The notes: generated from the sequence alone by a model not told the origin. 18,099 nucleotides of DNA from an uncultured Lachnospiraceae bacterium (GCA_934320895.1 CAKRFY010000043.1:1-18099); one strand, 5' to 3'. Shown: positions 1 through 7,508, counted from the first letter of the stretch. Program-made: numbers and translations.

Positions 1-120
1 ATGTGTTAGAACAATGGTATGACATCAATCTGTGTGCGAATCGCTTGCAAAGAAGAAAGTATACTATGCGATTGCACAGAAGATTTCCTGTAGTACGAAA
101 ATAAATCGAAAGTTTATGTG

Positions 121-290
121 GGAAATTAGGGAACGACTGGGAGATTTAAAATGGCATTAGTGAAAGATATTGCCAGAAGGGTCAAAGGAAGGTTTTGACT
201 TTCTGGGATTGATAATTTATAATACAAAAACTAGAGAAAAATTGAATAGGTGTCCCCAAAATAGCGAGAAGAATCTCAAGGTGAGTATTT
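121..290 (+). pseudogene. Possible reverse transcriptase/maturase remnant
   Basis: Reading through stops on the plus strand gives RERLGDLK, then two stops, then GFDFLGLIIY followed by basic residues. This resembles the segment of group II intron reverse transcriptases running from the ERL...K stretch to the FDFLGF motif. There is no intact frame, and nothing else in positions 1-555 could be assigned. If correct, this is the scrap of a retroelement at the edge of the island. The similarity rests on about 30 residues, so the call is weak; a chance resemblance is possible. Confidence 0.25.
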
Positions 291-555
291 CGGCTATTAA
301 GTTCCGACTGTCCGGTAATAGGAAACCAATAAAAAATACTTGATTGGTTTGTGAGCTCATATCAGTTTTACCTTATTAGCAAAGCCTGCTTCGTACTGCA
401 AAGCGGTGCTGGACTTGAATGTTTCGTTGAAATTGATTAATTGTACCTAAGCCAATCATGACGGTTTTTGTGCTCCGAAACACCGTTTTCCATCCTTCCG
501 GAATTAGAGCTTCTTAGTTCAAAAATATTCATCAAGGTGAAGAAGGAGGAATTTT

Positions 556-1254
556 ATGATGATAAAAGGAGTTATTTTTGATATGTTTGAAACATTGGTA
601 ACGCATTATAAATGTCCGTTGTATTTTGGCAGTGAAATAGCCGATGATTTAGGTATAAATACGAGGGACTTCTTGAAAATATGGGACGAATATGAAGAAG
701 AACGAACGATTGGCAAAGTAGATCTTGAATTTGTTTTGTCAGATATTTTAACACGGTACAATAAATATTCATTGGATGCCATTCGCTTTGTTGTTAAAAA
801 AAGAGTCAAGATCAAACAACAATGCTTTGAAAATATATCTGAAGAAATAGTTGCAATGCTTGACATTTTGAAAAAAAAGAAAATAAAAATTGGCCTAATC
901 AGCAATTGCTTTTCTGAGGAAGTAGAAGTAATAAAAGATAGTATTTTATATAATTATTTTGATGTGTGTTGCTTGTCTTATGAAATGGGGATAAAAAAAC
1001 CTGACCAAAGAATATTTCGAGAATGTGTAAAGATGTTAGATGTAAAAGAAAACGAATGCATTTATATTGGCGATGGTGGCAGTAATGAACTAGACGCGGC
1101 AAAAAGCGTAGGAATTAGGGCGGTACAAGCAACATGGTTTATTAGCGAACAATCCAAGCAATATAAAATAAAACCTGATGTTGAACATTTAAATCGCCCA
1201 ATTAATATAGAAAAACTGATAAGTGCGCTGGATGTCAAAAACAGACAAAACTGA
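556..1254 (+). CDS. HAD-superfamily hydrolase (subfamily IA type)
   Basis: This 232-residue protein has the HAD order of motifs. Motif I is IFDMFETL with nucleophile Asp9, motif II is LISNC around Ser116, the motif III lysine lies in GIKKPD (147-148), and motif IV is IGDGGSNE (Asp173, Glu178). Residues 20-100 form the helical cap expected of the IA subfamily. The second motif I aspartate (DxD) is replaced by Phe11, as in haloacid dehalogenases and some other HADs, so ordinary phosphatase acid/base catalysis may be altered. A strong AGGAGG precedes the ATG (559 is an equally possible start). Substrate is unknown. It precedes a CYTH protein and an acyl carrier protein on the same strand, but a 332-nt gap separates them, so a joint operon is uncertain. 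Confidence 0.85.
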   Translation: MMIKGVIFDMFETLVTHYKCPLYFGSEIADDLGINTRDFLKIWDEYEEERTIGKVDLEFVLSDILTRYNKYSLDAIRFVVKKRVKIKQQCFENISEEIVAMLDILKKKKIKIGLISNCFSEEVEVIKDSILYNYFDVCCLSYEMGIKKPDQRIFRECVKMLDVKENECIYIGDGGSNELDAAKSVGIRAVQATWFISEQSKQYKIKPDVEHLNRPINIEKLISALDVKNRQN

Positions 1255-1586
1255 GAGTATGTGCCGGATGATAGCTGCTAGGATTGAACTGTATTGAATT
1301 GCGGATGAAACTAAAAAAGGATACGGTGTGTCGTTTTCGTAAATATTATGGTAGTGGCAAACAGAATATGAAAAATTGCCCCCCTTTCCATTGGGTTGAC
1401 CGATTGCATTTTGCTTACGTAAGCTCCGTCAAGGCTGGATTTAACCGGTTTTCAGTTCGACCTTGACTGGACTTTCCAAAGCAAAATTTTGGTCACCTAA
1501 GCCAAAGAAAGGGAATATAAAGGCTCCACAGCCTTGAAGCCCCTGATTTTACTTGACACTACCAGCATCATAAAGGGGAAAATAAT
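1255..1586. other. Gene-free stretch with two short inverted repeats
   Basis: No credible gene was found here. A 60-codon open frame at 1284-1466 has no ribosome binding site and no recognisable motif. Two inverted repeats stand out: GTCAAGG at 1428-1434 with CCTTGAC at 1461-1467, and a tight hairpin AAGGCT-ccac-AGCCTT at 1520-1535. They could be remnants of a mobile element end. TTGACA at 1553-1558 has no matching -10 box at normal spacing. The ribosome binding site for the next gene (AGGGGAAA) lies at the end of the stretch. Confidence 0.4.
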
Positions 1587-2129
1587 ATGATAGAAAAAGA
1601 ATATAAAACAATGCTGAACTACGAAAAATATATCAGATTATTAGAAGTATTTCATTTTGAAGAAGCCCTTGTTCAGGTGAATTTGTATTATATCAGCAAG
1701 CAAGACGATAATAATACAGTTAGGGTTAGATGCAAGTCGGGCAGAATTTTTTTACAAGTTAAAATAGATTGTTCTATAGAAAAAGGAATTCATATAAATA
1801 GAGAGTATGAAAAAGAAATAGAGATTATTCCATATATTATCACTAAAGAAGAGTTGAATAATCTTTGTGGTGTTGATTTTTTTGAAGACAGATATCTTCT
1901 TGATATACTTGTTACTGAGAGGAGAAATTATATCTGTGAAGATAATATTATTTCGCTAGATCGGAATTCTTATTTAGGGATAACGGATTACGAACTGGAA
2001 ATTGAATATAAAAATAAAATCGTAGAAAAAATCAAGAAAAAGCTTGAGCAAGAAAAAATTTATAATGAAAAAAATACTAGAGGGAAATTTAAGAGATTTT
2101 ATGCACGATATAATCAGATTTCTTCATAG
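1587..2129 (+). CDS. CYTH-domain protein (triphosphatase-like)
   Basis: This 180-residue protein opens with IEKEYK, the ExExK signature of the CYTH superfamily (triphosphate tunnel metalloenzymes such as thiamine triphosphatase and YjbK-type proteins). Further tunnel-strand features follow in order: QVNLYY, TVRVR (about residues 45-49), LQVK, EYEKEI with alternating acidic residues, and ELEIEY near 136-141. The family hydrolyses triphosphates or inorganic polyphosphates in a metal-dependent way, or binds triphosphorylated ligands. The last 35 residues are basic and probably helical. The ATG has an AGGGGAAA site upstream. It is followed 89 nt later by an acyl carrier protein gene, an unusual neighbour for a CYTH protein. 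The true substrate cannot be read from the sequence. Confidence 0.8.
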   Translation: MIEKEYKTMLNYEKYIRLLEVFHFEEALVQVNLYYISKQDDNNTVRVRCKSGRIFLQVKIDCSIEKGIHINREYEKEIEIIPYIITKEELNNLCGVDFFEDRYLLDILVTERRNYICEDNIISLDRNSYLGITDYELEIEYKNKIVEKIKKKLEQEKIYNEKNTRGKFKRFYARYNQISS

Positions 2130-2218
2130 TGTAAATGATGTATAGTTTTGCGTAAAAAATTACCATTTTGTTAGAATAAAGCACAAGTTTACAACATATG
2201 AGAAAGGTAGAAAATATA

Positions 2219-2476
2219 ATGCAAGAATTTGAAAATATTGTAATTAAATGTTGCCAAGAAGTGGTTTCAGAAAATCACAGTGATATTGAGGTTGATATGG
2301 ATACATGTCTGACAAATGAATTAGGATTTGATTCATTAGGAATAGTTTCATTGGTTTTATTGTTAGAAGAAAAATTAGAAATGGATTTAGATGAATATCT
2401 AATGGAAATTCGGAACAGTAATAATGTGGCTCAACTTATTCAAGCTATATGTCGGGCAAGGATAAATGAATTGTAG
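2219..2476 (+). CDS. Acyl/peptidyl carrier protein
   Basis: An 85-residue acidic protein with the carrier-protein signature ELGFDSLGIVSL. Ser39 of the DSL motif is the expected attachment point for 4'-phosphopantetheine. Helices before and after (FENIVIKCCQEVV and VSLVLLLEEKL) fit the four-helix carrier fold, and the length is normal for a free-standing ACP. I chose the ATG at 2219 because GAAAGG lies about 11 nt upstream; an in-frame ATG at 2198 has no ribosome binding site. The fatty-acid ACP usually sits near fab genes. Here the neighbours are a CYTH protein and a nucleotidyltransferase, so a role in a specialised acylation or peptide pathway is more likely than housekeeping lipid synthesis. 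No synthase or adenylation enzyme is visible in the window. Confidence 0.88.
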   Translation: MQEFENIVIKCCQEVVSENHSDIEVDMDTCLTNELGFDSLGIVSLVLLLEEKLEMDLDEYLMEIRNSNNVAQLIQAICRARINEL

Positions 2477-2563
2477 ATAGTGGTTTATTGTATATAGCCG
2501 TTTGAATTGAAAAAGAAGCGTTGAGTGTAAAATCGATAACAATATAAAAAAGGGGAAAGGTAA

Positions 2564-3352
2564 ATGAAGAAGGAATATAGTCTTATATTAAAAGGATGCC
2601 TCGTTAATAAAAGTAGTGAAAACGAAATTAATACATTATTAGAAGAATATTTATCATGGAAGGAAATAGCTGGAATTCTATTCAATCACAGGTTGGGAGG
2701 GTATTTTTACTGTGGATTAACTGAGGCGCAGCGAAAAAAATTGCCGACAGAAATTAGAGAGGTCTTAAAGGCAGTTGTTAAAGTTCAGAAGGAAAATCAG
2801 CAGGAACTTATATGCGAAATTAGAAGCATAAATGAAGAATTGACAAAGAGTAAAATACATTTTGCGGCTTTAAAAGGTGCTTTTTTTTCATCTGAAATGT
2901 ACGAATTAGGTGCACGAAGATCAAATGATATTGACTTATTAGTGTATGAAAAGGATCTCGATATTTTAGATGGAGCCTTAAGAAAAATGGGATATATAGA
3001 AAACATAAATACTAAGCAACAAAAAGAAAGCATAGACAAGAAAAAAGAAAAGCTGGAAGTCATAAAGCAGACATTAAAAGAGTGTACAGATTTTCAGCAG
3101 AAAAGCATTGACAGCAGACTTGTGGAACAGCTGGTAGAGAGAGTTGTACCATCTGATAAAGCTACGGTTTTTAAGTTTTACATAAACCTGTTAGGGGAGG
3201 AAAACAGTAACTTTTCAACAGATGATTACTATTTGTACAATACATTAAAATTAGGATTTGACGAAGCAAGAGCGTATAGAAAGAGCATGGGTAAATACTT
3301 AAGAAGTAATCAATGGAAAGACCTTACAGTTGAGGTTTACTTAAAGATTTAA
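2564..3352 (+). CDS. Nucleotidyltransferase fused to recombinase tail (chimera)
   Basis: Residues 1 to about 146 look like an uncharacterised nucleotidyltransferase of the NTP_transf_5 type. The helical start (LEEYLSWKEIAGILFNHR) is followed by HFAALKGAFFSSEMY and then ARRSNDIDLLVYEKDLD, where the DIDLLV strand carries the metal-binding aspartates. That family normally runs to about 350-400 residues. From about residue 150 the sequence changes to a Lys/Glu-rich helix and then DSRLVEQLVERVVPSD...FKFYINLL, ending in EARAYRKSMGKYLRSNQWKDL. This is how large serine recombinases of Clostridia end. The switch, near nt 3000, stays in frame. I infer a recombination event that replaced the enzyme's C-terminal half, probably inactivating it. 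A good ribosome binding site (GGGGAAAGG) precedes the ATG. Confidence 0.6.
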   Translation: MKKEYSLILKGCLVNKSSENEINTLLEEYLSWKEIAGILFNHRLGGYFYCGLTEAQRKKLPTEIREVLKAVVKVQKENQQELICEIRSINEELTKSKIHFAALKGAFFSSEMYELGARRSNDIDLLVYEKDLDILDGALRKMGYIENINTKQQKESIDKKKEKLEVIKQTLKECTDFQQKSIDSRLVEQLVERVVPSDKATVFKFYINLLGEENSNFSTDDYYLYNTLKLGFDEARAYRKSMGKYLRSNQWKDLTVEVYLKI

Positions 3353-3827
3353 TATAGGAATGTAAAGAAAGCAAATGATAGGACTGTAATCAGATTTGCC
3401 AAGTCGGTGAACTGGAAACAGTCCTGTTTTGTCTTTTCTGCCAAGAGACAGCCAGCACAGGTACGATGGGTACAATGTTTTCGGAAAAGCAATTTTTTTT
3501 GTAAGGTACAATAGGTACGATTCTAGAAAAATCTTCTTTTTTTGTTGAAAACCTCTTGTAGTTTTTGTAAGATATGTTACAATCTATATGTAACTAAATG
3601 TAGGTTGTTAATTTATTAGTGTAATATGTATATACTGTAATGAGACAGTATTTTCATCATTCACTCTGTAAACTTAATATCAACGCATCAGTAATATAAA
3701 TATTATATGACTGTGGTATCGTGTAATCCGCACAGGCAGCTATCGCTGAGAAAGCAGCTAAATAATTATAGCTGAAAAAGTAGATTTTCGTAGAGATATT
3801 CTACAAAATATAGTGATTAAACAACAT
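3353..3827. other. Gene-free leader region with hairpins
   Basis: No protein gene is visible. AGGACTG (3380-3386) pairs with CAGTCCT (3419-3425) and is followed by a T-rich run, a weak terminator candidate for the upstream gene. GGTAC-containing repeats occur near 3460-3475 and 3515-3532. ATACTG (3632-3637) pairs with CAGTAT (3646-3651). A bulged hairpin with arms attttcgtaga and tctacaaaat lies at about 3783-3808. Together with the promoter at 3545 and the hairpin at 3829 this could be an untranslated RNA of about 280 nt, but nothing in it was recognised. Confidence 0.35.
3545..3573 (+). promoter_or_regulatory. Candidate sigma-A promoter upstream of Rpn gene
   Basis: TTGAAA (3545-3550), a 17-nt spacer, then TAAGAT (3568-3573) is close to consensus. 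A second overlapping option is TTGTAG (3556-3561), 16 nt, TACAAT (3578-3583). Either would produce a leader of about 430 nt before the Rpn start, interrupted by the terminator-like hairpin at 3829. Confidence 0.4.
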
Positions 3828-3828
3828 A

Positions 3829-3870
3829 GACCGTCAATGCACTAAGATTAGTGTGTTGGCGGTCTTTTTG
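3829..3870 (+). repeat. 36-nt wobble hairpin repeat, copy 1 (terminator-like)
   Basis: The left arm gaccgtcaatgcactaa and right arm ttagtgtgttggcggtc form a continuous 17-bp RNA stem with a 2-nt loop if G-U pairs are allowed, followed by a run of T. Two more copies lie at 6213 and 8018. The wobble pairs work only when the plus strand is transcribed; the minus-strand transcript would have A-C mismatches. That points to an RNA-level role such as transcription termination reading rightward. Confidence 0.75.
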
Positions 3871-4014
3871 TATATAAAAATTTATGTAAAATAGTATGCA
3901 GTTTTTGAAATTTTAGTTATAGGTTGATTTCATGATAACCGTTGTTTATAATAATATCAAAGCATAGAACATTTTGATTATATATAAATGGAGATGCATA
4001 ACGCAGGAGGGGGG

Positions 4015-5043
4015 ATGTCAAATTTGAATACAGAAATAAAAAATGCGATTGCCGCAGCAGATGAAAAAACACAGTATGATACTTATGCAAAGAGACTTCT
4101 TGCACAAAAAAGCGTACTGGCAAATATATTAGTGAAAACTGTTACTGAATTTAAGGATATGAATCCGAGTGAAGTGGTAAACTATATTGAGGGCGAGCCT
4201 GAGATTGGGATTATACCGGTTGAGCCGGGGTTAACAAATGCAGAAAAGACGGATGACTCAGGACAGAGAATAATAGGATTTAACACAGAAAATGCTGAGA
4301 TAAATGAGGGCATGATAAGGTTTGATATAGTATTTTATGTCAGGATACCGTCCAAAGATAATGAAGAAAAAAGATTGACAAAAATTATAGTAAACATAGA
4401 ATGTCAAAAAGATGAACCAACTGCATATAGCATATTAAACAGGGCAATCTTTTATGCGAGCAGGCTTATATCATCGCAAAAAGAAAGAGATTTTGTAAAT
4501 TCAAACTATGATGATATAAAGCAGGTGTTCAGCATATGGGTTTGTATGAATATGGAAAATAACAGTATGGAACACATTCATCTGACAAAAGATAGAATAC
4601 TGGAATCTTATGAATGGAAAGGAAACCTTGATTTACTAAACATTGTGATGATAGGGATAACAAATGAACTTCCGGAAAAAGATGAGAAATACGAACTGCA
4701 TCGTTTGATTTGTGCGTTGTTTTCTAATGAACTGAGTGAAAATCAGAAGTTTGATATTCTTGAGAGAGAGTATAATATTCCGGTCAATACAGAATTGAGA
4801 GAGGATGTGAGCGTTATGTGTAATCTGAGTTTGGGAATAGAGGAAAGAGCTGAGGCGAGAGGCGAGGCAAGAGGCAAAGCGAGAGGCGAGGCAATAGGAA
4901 TGAGAAAAACCAGAAAAGAGATAAATGAAAAGGTTGTTAAAAATATGTATAATAAAAGATACACAATAGAGCAGATATCAGAAATCATTGAGTTAAGTGA
5001 AGAGGAAGTAAAGGATATTATAGAAGATAAAGAGTCTATGTAA
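4015..5043 (+). CDS. Rpn-family recombination-promoting nuclease
   Basis: This 342-residue protein has a PD-(D/E)XK nuclease core: RFDIVF (Asp104) followed by NIECQKD (Glu129, Gln131), the D...ExQ arrangement of Rpn/YhgA-type nucleases. The C-terminal part contains a small repeat of EARG/KARG/EAIG units (12-nt DNA repeats, about 4850-4895) and ends in a helix-turn-helix-like segment, YTIEQISEIIELSEEEVKDII. E. coli Rpn proteins are DNA endonucleases that promote RecA-independent recombination, and some act in phage defence. I prefer the ATG at 4015, with AGGAGG 4 nt upstream; an in-frame ATG at 3988 lacks a ribosome binding site. The last 363 nt are duplicated at 5858-6202 after an intervening gene. 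Confidence 0.8.
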   Translation: MSNLNTEIKNAIAAADEKTQYDTYAKRLLAQKSVLANILVKTVTEFKDMNPSEVVNYIEGEPEIGIIPVEPGLTNAEKTDDSGQRIIGFNTENAEINEGMIRFDIVFYVRIPSKDNEEKRLTKIIVNIECQKDEPTAYSILNRAIFYASRLISSQKERDFVNSNYDDIKQVFSIWVCMNMENNSMEHIHLTKDRILESYEWKGNLDLLNIVMIGITNELPEKDEKYELHRLICALFSNELSENQKFDILEREYNIPVNTELREDVSVMCNLSLGIEERAEARGEARGKARGEAIGMRKTRKEINEKVVKNMYNKRYTIEQISEIIELSEEEVKDIIEDKESM

Positions 5044-5139
5044 ATGCCTATTATGATAAGTATTGTAAGTTGGTTTCTATGATACAGATGTTGCACAGGA
5101 TAAATGAATAGAGATAAATTGTAGAAAGTAGGTGTTTTT

Positions 5140-5862
5140 ATGGCGACATGGGTTACACATTTAATGATTGCGGATGAGGTTATAAAGAAAATTCCTTCCT
5201 TATGCAGGCATGAGTTTTTTGTGGGAAATATAGCACCCGATTGTAATGTGGAAAATGAAGATTGGACAAGTTTTACTCCATCAAGAGAAGTGACGCACTG
5301 GATGGAAAATGAGCGGAAAACAGCTACGGATTGTGAAAGATTTTTGCACGAATATATAGAGCCAAAAGGAATATTAGATGTTAAAGAAGAATCGTTTCTT
5401 TTGGGATATTATGCGCATCTTATAACAGATGCGGAATTTCAAAGATACATCCGTGATGAGGATAGAATAAAAGCGTCTTGGGATAGAATTAAGCTGCATC
5501 CGGAATTAAGCAAGCAGGCAGTCGGTATGGAAGAAACATGGGATTCTGTGAAAAAGCTTATAGGTGGTCGGGAAAGAATGAAGGATATATATGCTATAGA
5601 GGCTGATTATTTAGAAGCAAATCCGGAATCAGGCTACATAACAGATATTGTGTGTTTAAAAGAATTCCCGGATTATATTGATTATCTTCCTAAAGGGGCG
5701 ATTGTCCGAAAAATAAAGGTGATGGGATATATGCCGAAAAAAGAAATTAGCCGGTACCCATATATCGGTATGTCTAAGGATGAGTATGAGTGCTTTGTAA
5801 AAAGAACTACAGAGTTGGGAGTGGAAGCCATAGAGAAATATATGGATAGTCATAGAAGATGA
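5140..5862 (+). CDS. Zinc-dependent phospholipase C-like protein
   Basis: A 240-residue protein with the pattern of the zinc-dependent phospholipase C-like family (PF00882). It shows WVTHL (His7), GNIAPD (Asp34), VTHWM (His53) and LLGYYAHLITDAEF (His93, Asp97). These His/Asp residues would bind zinc. There is no signal peptide, so it is probably cytoplasmic, unlike secreted clostridial alpha-toxin-type enzymes; a hydrolase acting on an intracellular phosphoester is a fair guess. AGTAGGTG lies upstream of the ATG. The stop codon falls within the first bases of the duplicated Rpn fragment, so this gene is sandwiched exactly between the full Rpn gene and the 3' copy of it. Confidence 0.8.
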   Translation: MATWVTHLMIADEVIKKIPSLCRHEFFVGNIAPDCNVENEDWTSFTPSREVTHWMENERKTATDCERFLHEYIEPKGILDVKEESFLLGYYAHLITDAEFQRYIRDEDRIKASWDRIKLHPELSKQAVGMEETWDSVKKLIGGRERMKDIYAIEADYLEANPESGYITDIVCLKEFPDYIDYLPKGAIVRKIKVMGYMPKKEISRYPYIGMSKDEYECFVKRTTELGVEAIEKYMDSHRR

Positions 5863-6202
5863 GAAATATGCTCTGCATCGTTTGATTTGTGCATTGTTTT
5901 CAAATGAACTGAGTGAAAATCAGAAGTTTGATATTCTTGAAAAAGAGTATAATATTCCGGTCAATACAGAATTGAGAGAGGATGTGAGCGTTATGTGTAA
6001 TCTGAGTTTGGGAATAGAGGAAAGAGCTGAGGCAAGAGGCAAAGCGAGAGGCGAGGCAATAGGCGAGAACAAAAAAAGTGAAAAGGTTGTTATAAATATG
6101 CATAAAAAAGGATATGCGACAGAACAGATAGCGGATATTGTTGAGTTAAGCGAAGAGGAAGTAAAGAATATTATAGAAGGTAAAGAGTCTATGTTGGTGT
6201 AA
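5858..6202 (+). pseudogene. 3'-only duplicate of the Rpn gene
   Basis: From gatgagaaata at 5858 the DNA matches 4681 onward of the complete Rpn gene, nearly identical for about 180 nt and more diverged afterwards. It lacks the whole nuclease domain. It keeps an open frame of 106 codons from a TTG at 5882 covering the conserved helix, the EARG-type repeat (three units instead of four) and the helix-turn-helix-like end (YATEQIADIVELSEEEVKNII). A ribosome binding site is not evident at the TTG. It may be a dead duplication scar. Alternatively it could be a free-standing C-terminal domain like the intragenic small Rpn proteins described in E. coli, which inhibit the full-length nuclease. The second reading is inference. 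Confidence 0.75.
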
Positions 6203-6212
6203 GTATGAAGTA

Positions 6213-6255
6213 GACCGTCAATGCACTAAGGTTAGTGTGTTGGCGGTCTTGTTAT
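6213..6255 (+). repeat. 36-nt wobble hairpin repeat, copy 2
   Basis: Same 17-bp stem and 2-nt loop as the copy at 3829, with T-rich sequence after the stem. It sits 11 nt after the stop of the Rpn fragment, where a terminator is expected. The following bases up to 6285 (ggataagcattt...ggaggagtg) match those after the third copy at 8018, so this is part of a longer duplication. Confidence 0.75.
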
Positions 6256-6282
6256 TTTCAGGGATAAGCATTTGGGGGAGGA

Positions 6283-6858
6283 GTGTATGGAAATATGGTT
6301 TATCGTATTGCAATGATTCACTGTGCGGGGAAAAAAGAAGATGCGGAAGATGTATTTCAGGAAACATTTTTGGCGTTGGTGAGATGCAGGAAACACTTTG
6401 AGTCTGAGGAACACCTGAAAGCATGGCTGATTCGTGTAGCATTAAATCAATGCAAGAAAAAGGAGATTGCCTTATCCCTTGAGCTTTTTGTAAATGATTC
6501 GCTTAATATTTTCAACCATCAGACAAATGTGGATGTTGATAACAGATTTGTTGTTTATGGAATCAGAGACTTAGGTACAGAGCTTAGTCCTATTACAATG
6601 CTTGCAAACAGTGAGTTTGTAGCACTTTTGGAGCAGGCAAACACGGACAGCTCCAAGATGGCAGAGGTTATCGGCGTATCGGAGGCACAGCTTCGATTCG
6701 TAACCAACAGTCAGTCCGGTATGGGACTTCTTAAGTGTGGTAATGTAGTCATTTCGTTTGATAACCAGATCAGCAAGGACACCAGCCTTTATAAGCTGTA
6801 TAACACAAATCTTCACGAAAAGGTAGAAATGGAGAAAAAAGAGAAGTTTAACCAATAG
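6283..6858 (+). pseudogene. ECF sigma/VirB4 conjugation ATPase chimera
   Basis: A GTG-started 191-codon frame joins two unrelated proteins. The first 61 or so residues after the start are identical to the ECF sigma factor at 8289 (VYRIAMIHCAGKKEDAEDVF ... ALNQCKKK). The rest is the C-terminal portion of a VirB4-like conjugative transfer ATPase of the CD1110 type: ALSLELFVNDSLNIFNHQ, VVYGIRDLGTELSPITM, then ANSEFVALLEQANTDSSKMAEVIGVSEAQL and LYKLYNTNLHEK. Between PITM and LANSEF (about nt 6600) the Walker B region with its flanking residues, normally tens of residues, is missing. Codon use in the VirB4 part is visibly richer in GC than the neighbours. The product cannot be a working sigma factor or ATPase. 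A conjugative element once occupied this site. Confidence 0.8.
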
Positions 6859-6942
6859 TTTTTGTAGAATCATGTGTGAATATATGTTATTATAGTATAT
6901 GGGGTAAGAACCCTACATAATGTAATGATTGGAGTGAAAAGA

Positions 6943-7497
6943 GTGACACCGGAAGAAAAAAGTGTCTTAGTTAAATCGCAAAAGATTAGCAAATGGAATG
7001 CACAAAAGCTATATTATAATATTGGAAAAAAATCTCAAAGAAAATGGACCGTAAAAAGAGGAGAGGTTTATTTTGCTGACTTGGGAGAAAATATAGGTAG
7101 TGAAGAGAATAAAATCAGACCTGTTGTTGTTTTACAATCGAACGCATATAATTTTCATTCACCTGTATTTACAGTAGCAATTATTTCTTCTAGTACGCTC
7201 ACAATTCCTGATATTCAGATTCCAATAACAGGTAAATATCCTTTTGTGGATGAAAATGGAACAACCAAGAATCTATGTGGTGCAATAGACCTCGGACAGA
7301 TAAAGACGATTGGTAAAGAGAGAATTGTATCAAAAAAAGTTTGTGATTTATCCGTGGAGATGAAAGAAGTTGATATTAAGCTGTTGAATGTTCTTGGGGT
7401 AAGTAGTATAATAAAGAAAAAGGATAATTTAATTCAGTCATTGACTGGCAAGGTAGATTATTTGAAAGAACAGCTTAAGAAAAAGGATGAGGAATAG
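6943..7497 (+). CDS. PemK/MazF-family toxin-like protein
   Basis: A 184-residue protein with a MazF/PemK core at about 38-160. KRGEVYFADLGENIGSE is the conserved first strand and loop, KIRPVVVLQS the second strand (Arg59, Pro60), and VAIISSS the third, giving the RNase fold of mRNA interferases. It has an N-terminal extension of about 35 basic residues and a C-terminal Lys/Glu-rich probable coiled coil (LIQSLTGKVDYLKEQLKKK). I chose GTG at 6943 because GGAG lies 8 nt upstream; the in-frame ATG at 6925 has no ribosome binding site. No MazE/PemI-type antitoxin gene is adjacent on either side. The coiled coil could serve as its own regulator, or the antitoxin could be elsewhere or be the RNA gene that begins 12 nt downstream. 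Confidence 0.82.
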   Translation: MTPEEKSVLVKSQKISKWNAQKLYYNIGKKSQRKWTVKRGEVYFADLGENIGSEENKIRPVVVLQSNAYNFHSPVFTVAIISSSTLTIPDIQIPITGKYPFVDENGTTKNLCGAIDLGQIKTIGKERIVSKKVCDLSVEMKEVDIKLLNVLGVSSIIKKKDNLIQSLTGKVDYLKEQLKKKDEE

Positions 7498-7508
7498 TTA
7501 TAAAATCC

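Noticed and set aside
1284..1466. 60-codon open frame after the HAD gene
   Set aside because: No ribosome binding site, no recognised motif, and it crosses an inverted repeat.
1553..1576. TTGACA as a promoter for the CYTH gene
   Set aside because: No -10-like hexamer at 15-19 nt spacing.
4850..4899. 12-nt repeats in the Rpn gene as a mobile repeat
   Set aside because: They encode in-frame EARG-type units and are simple internal coding repeats.
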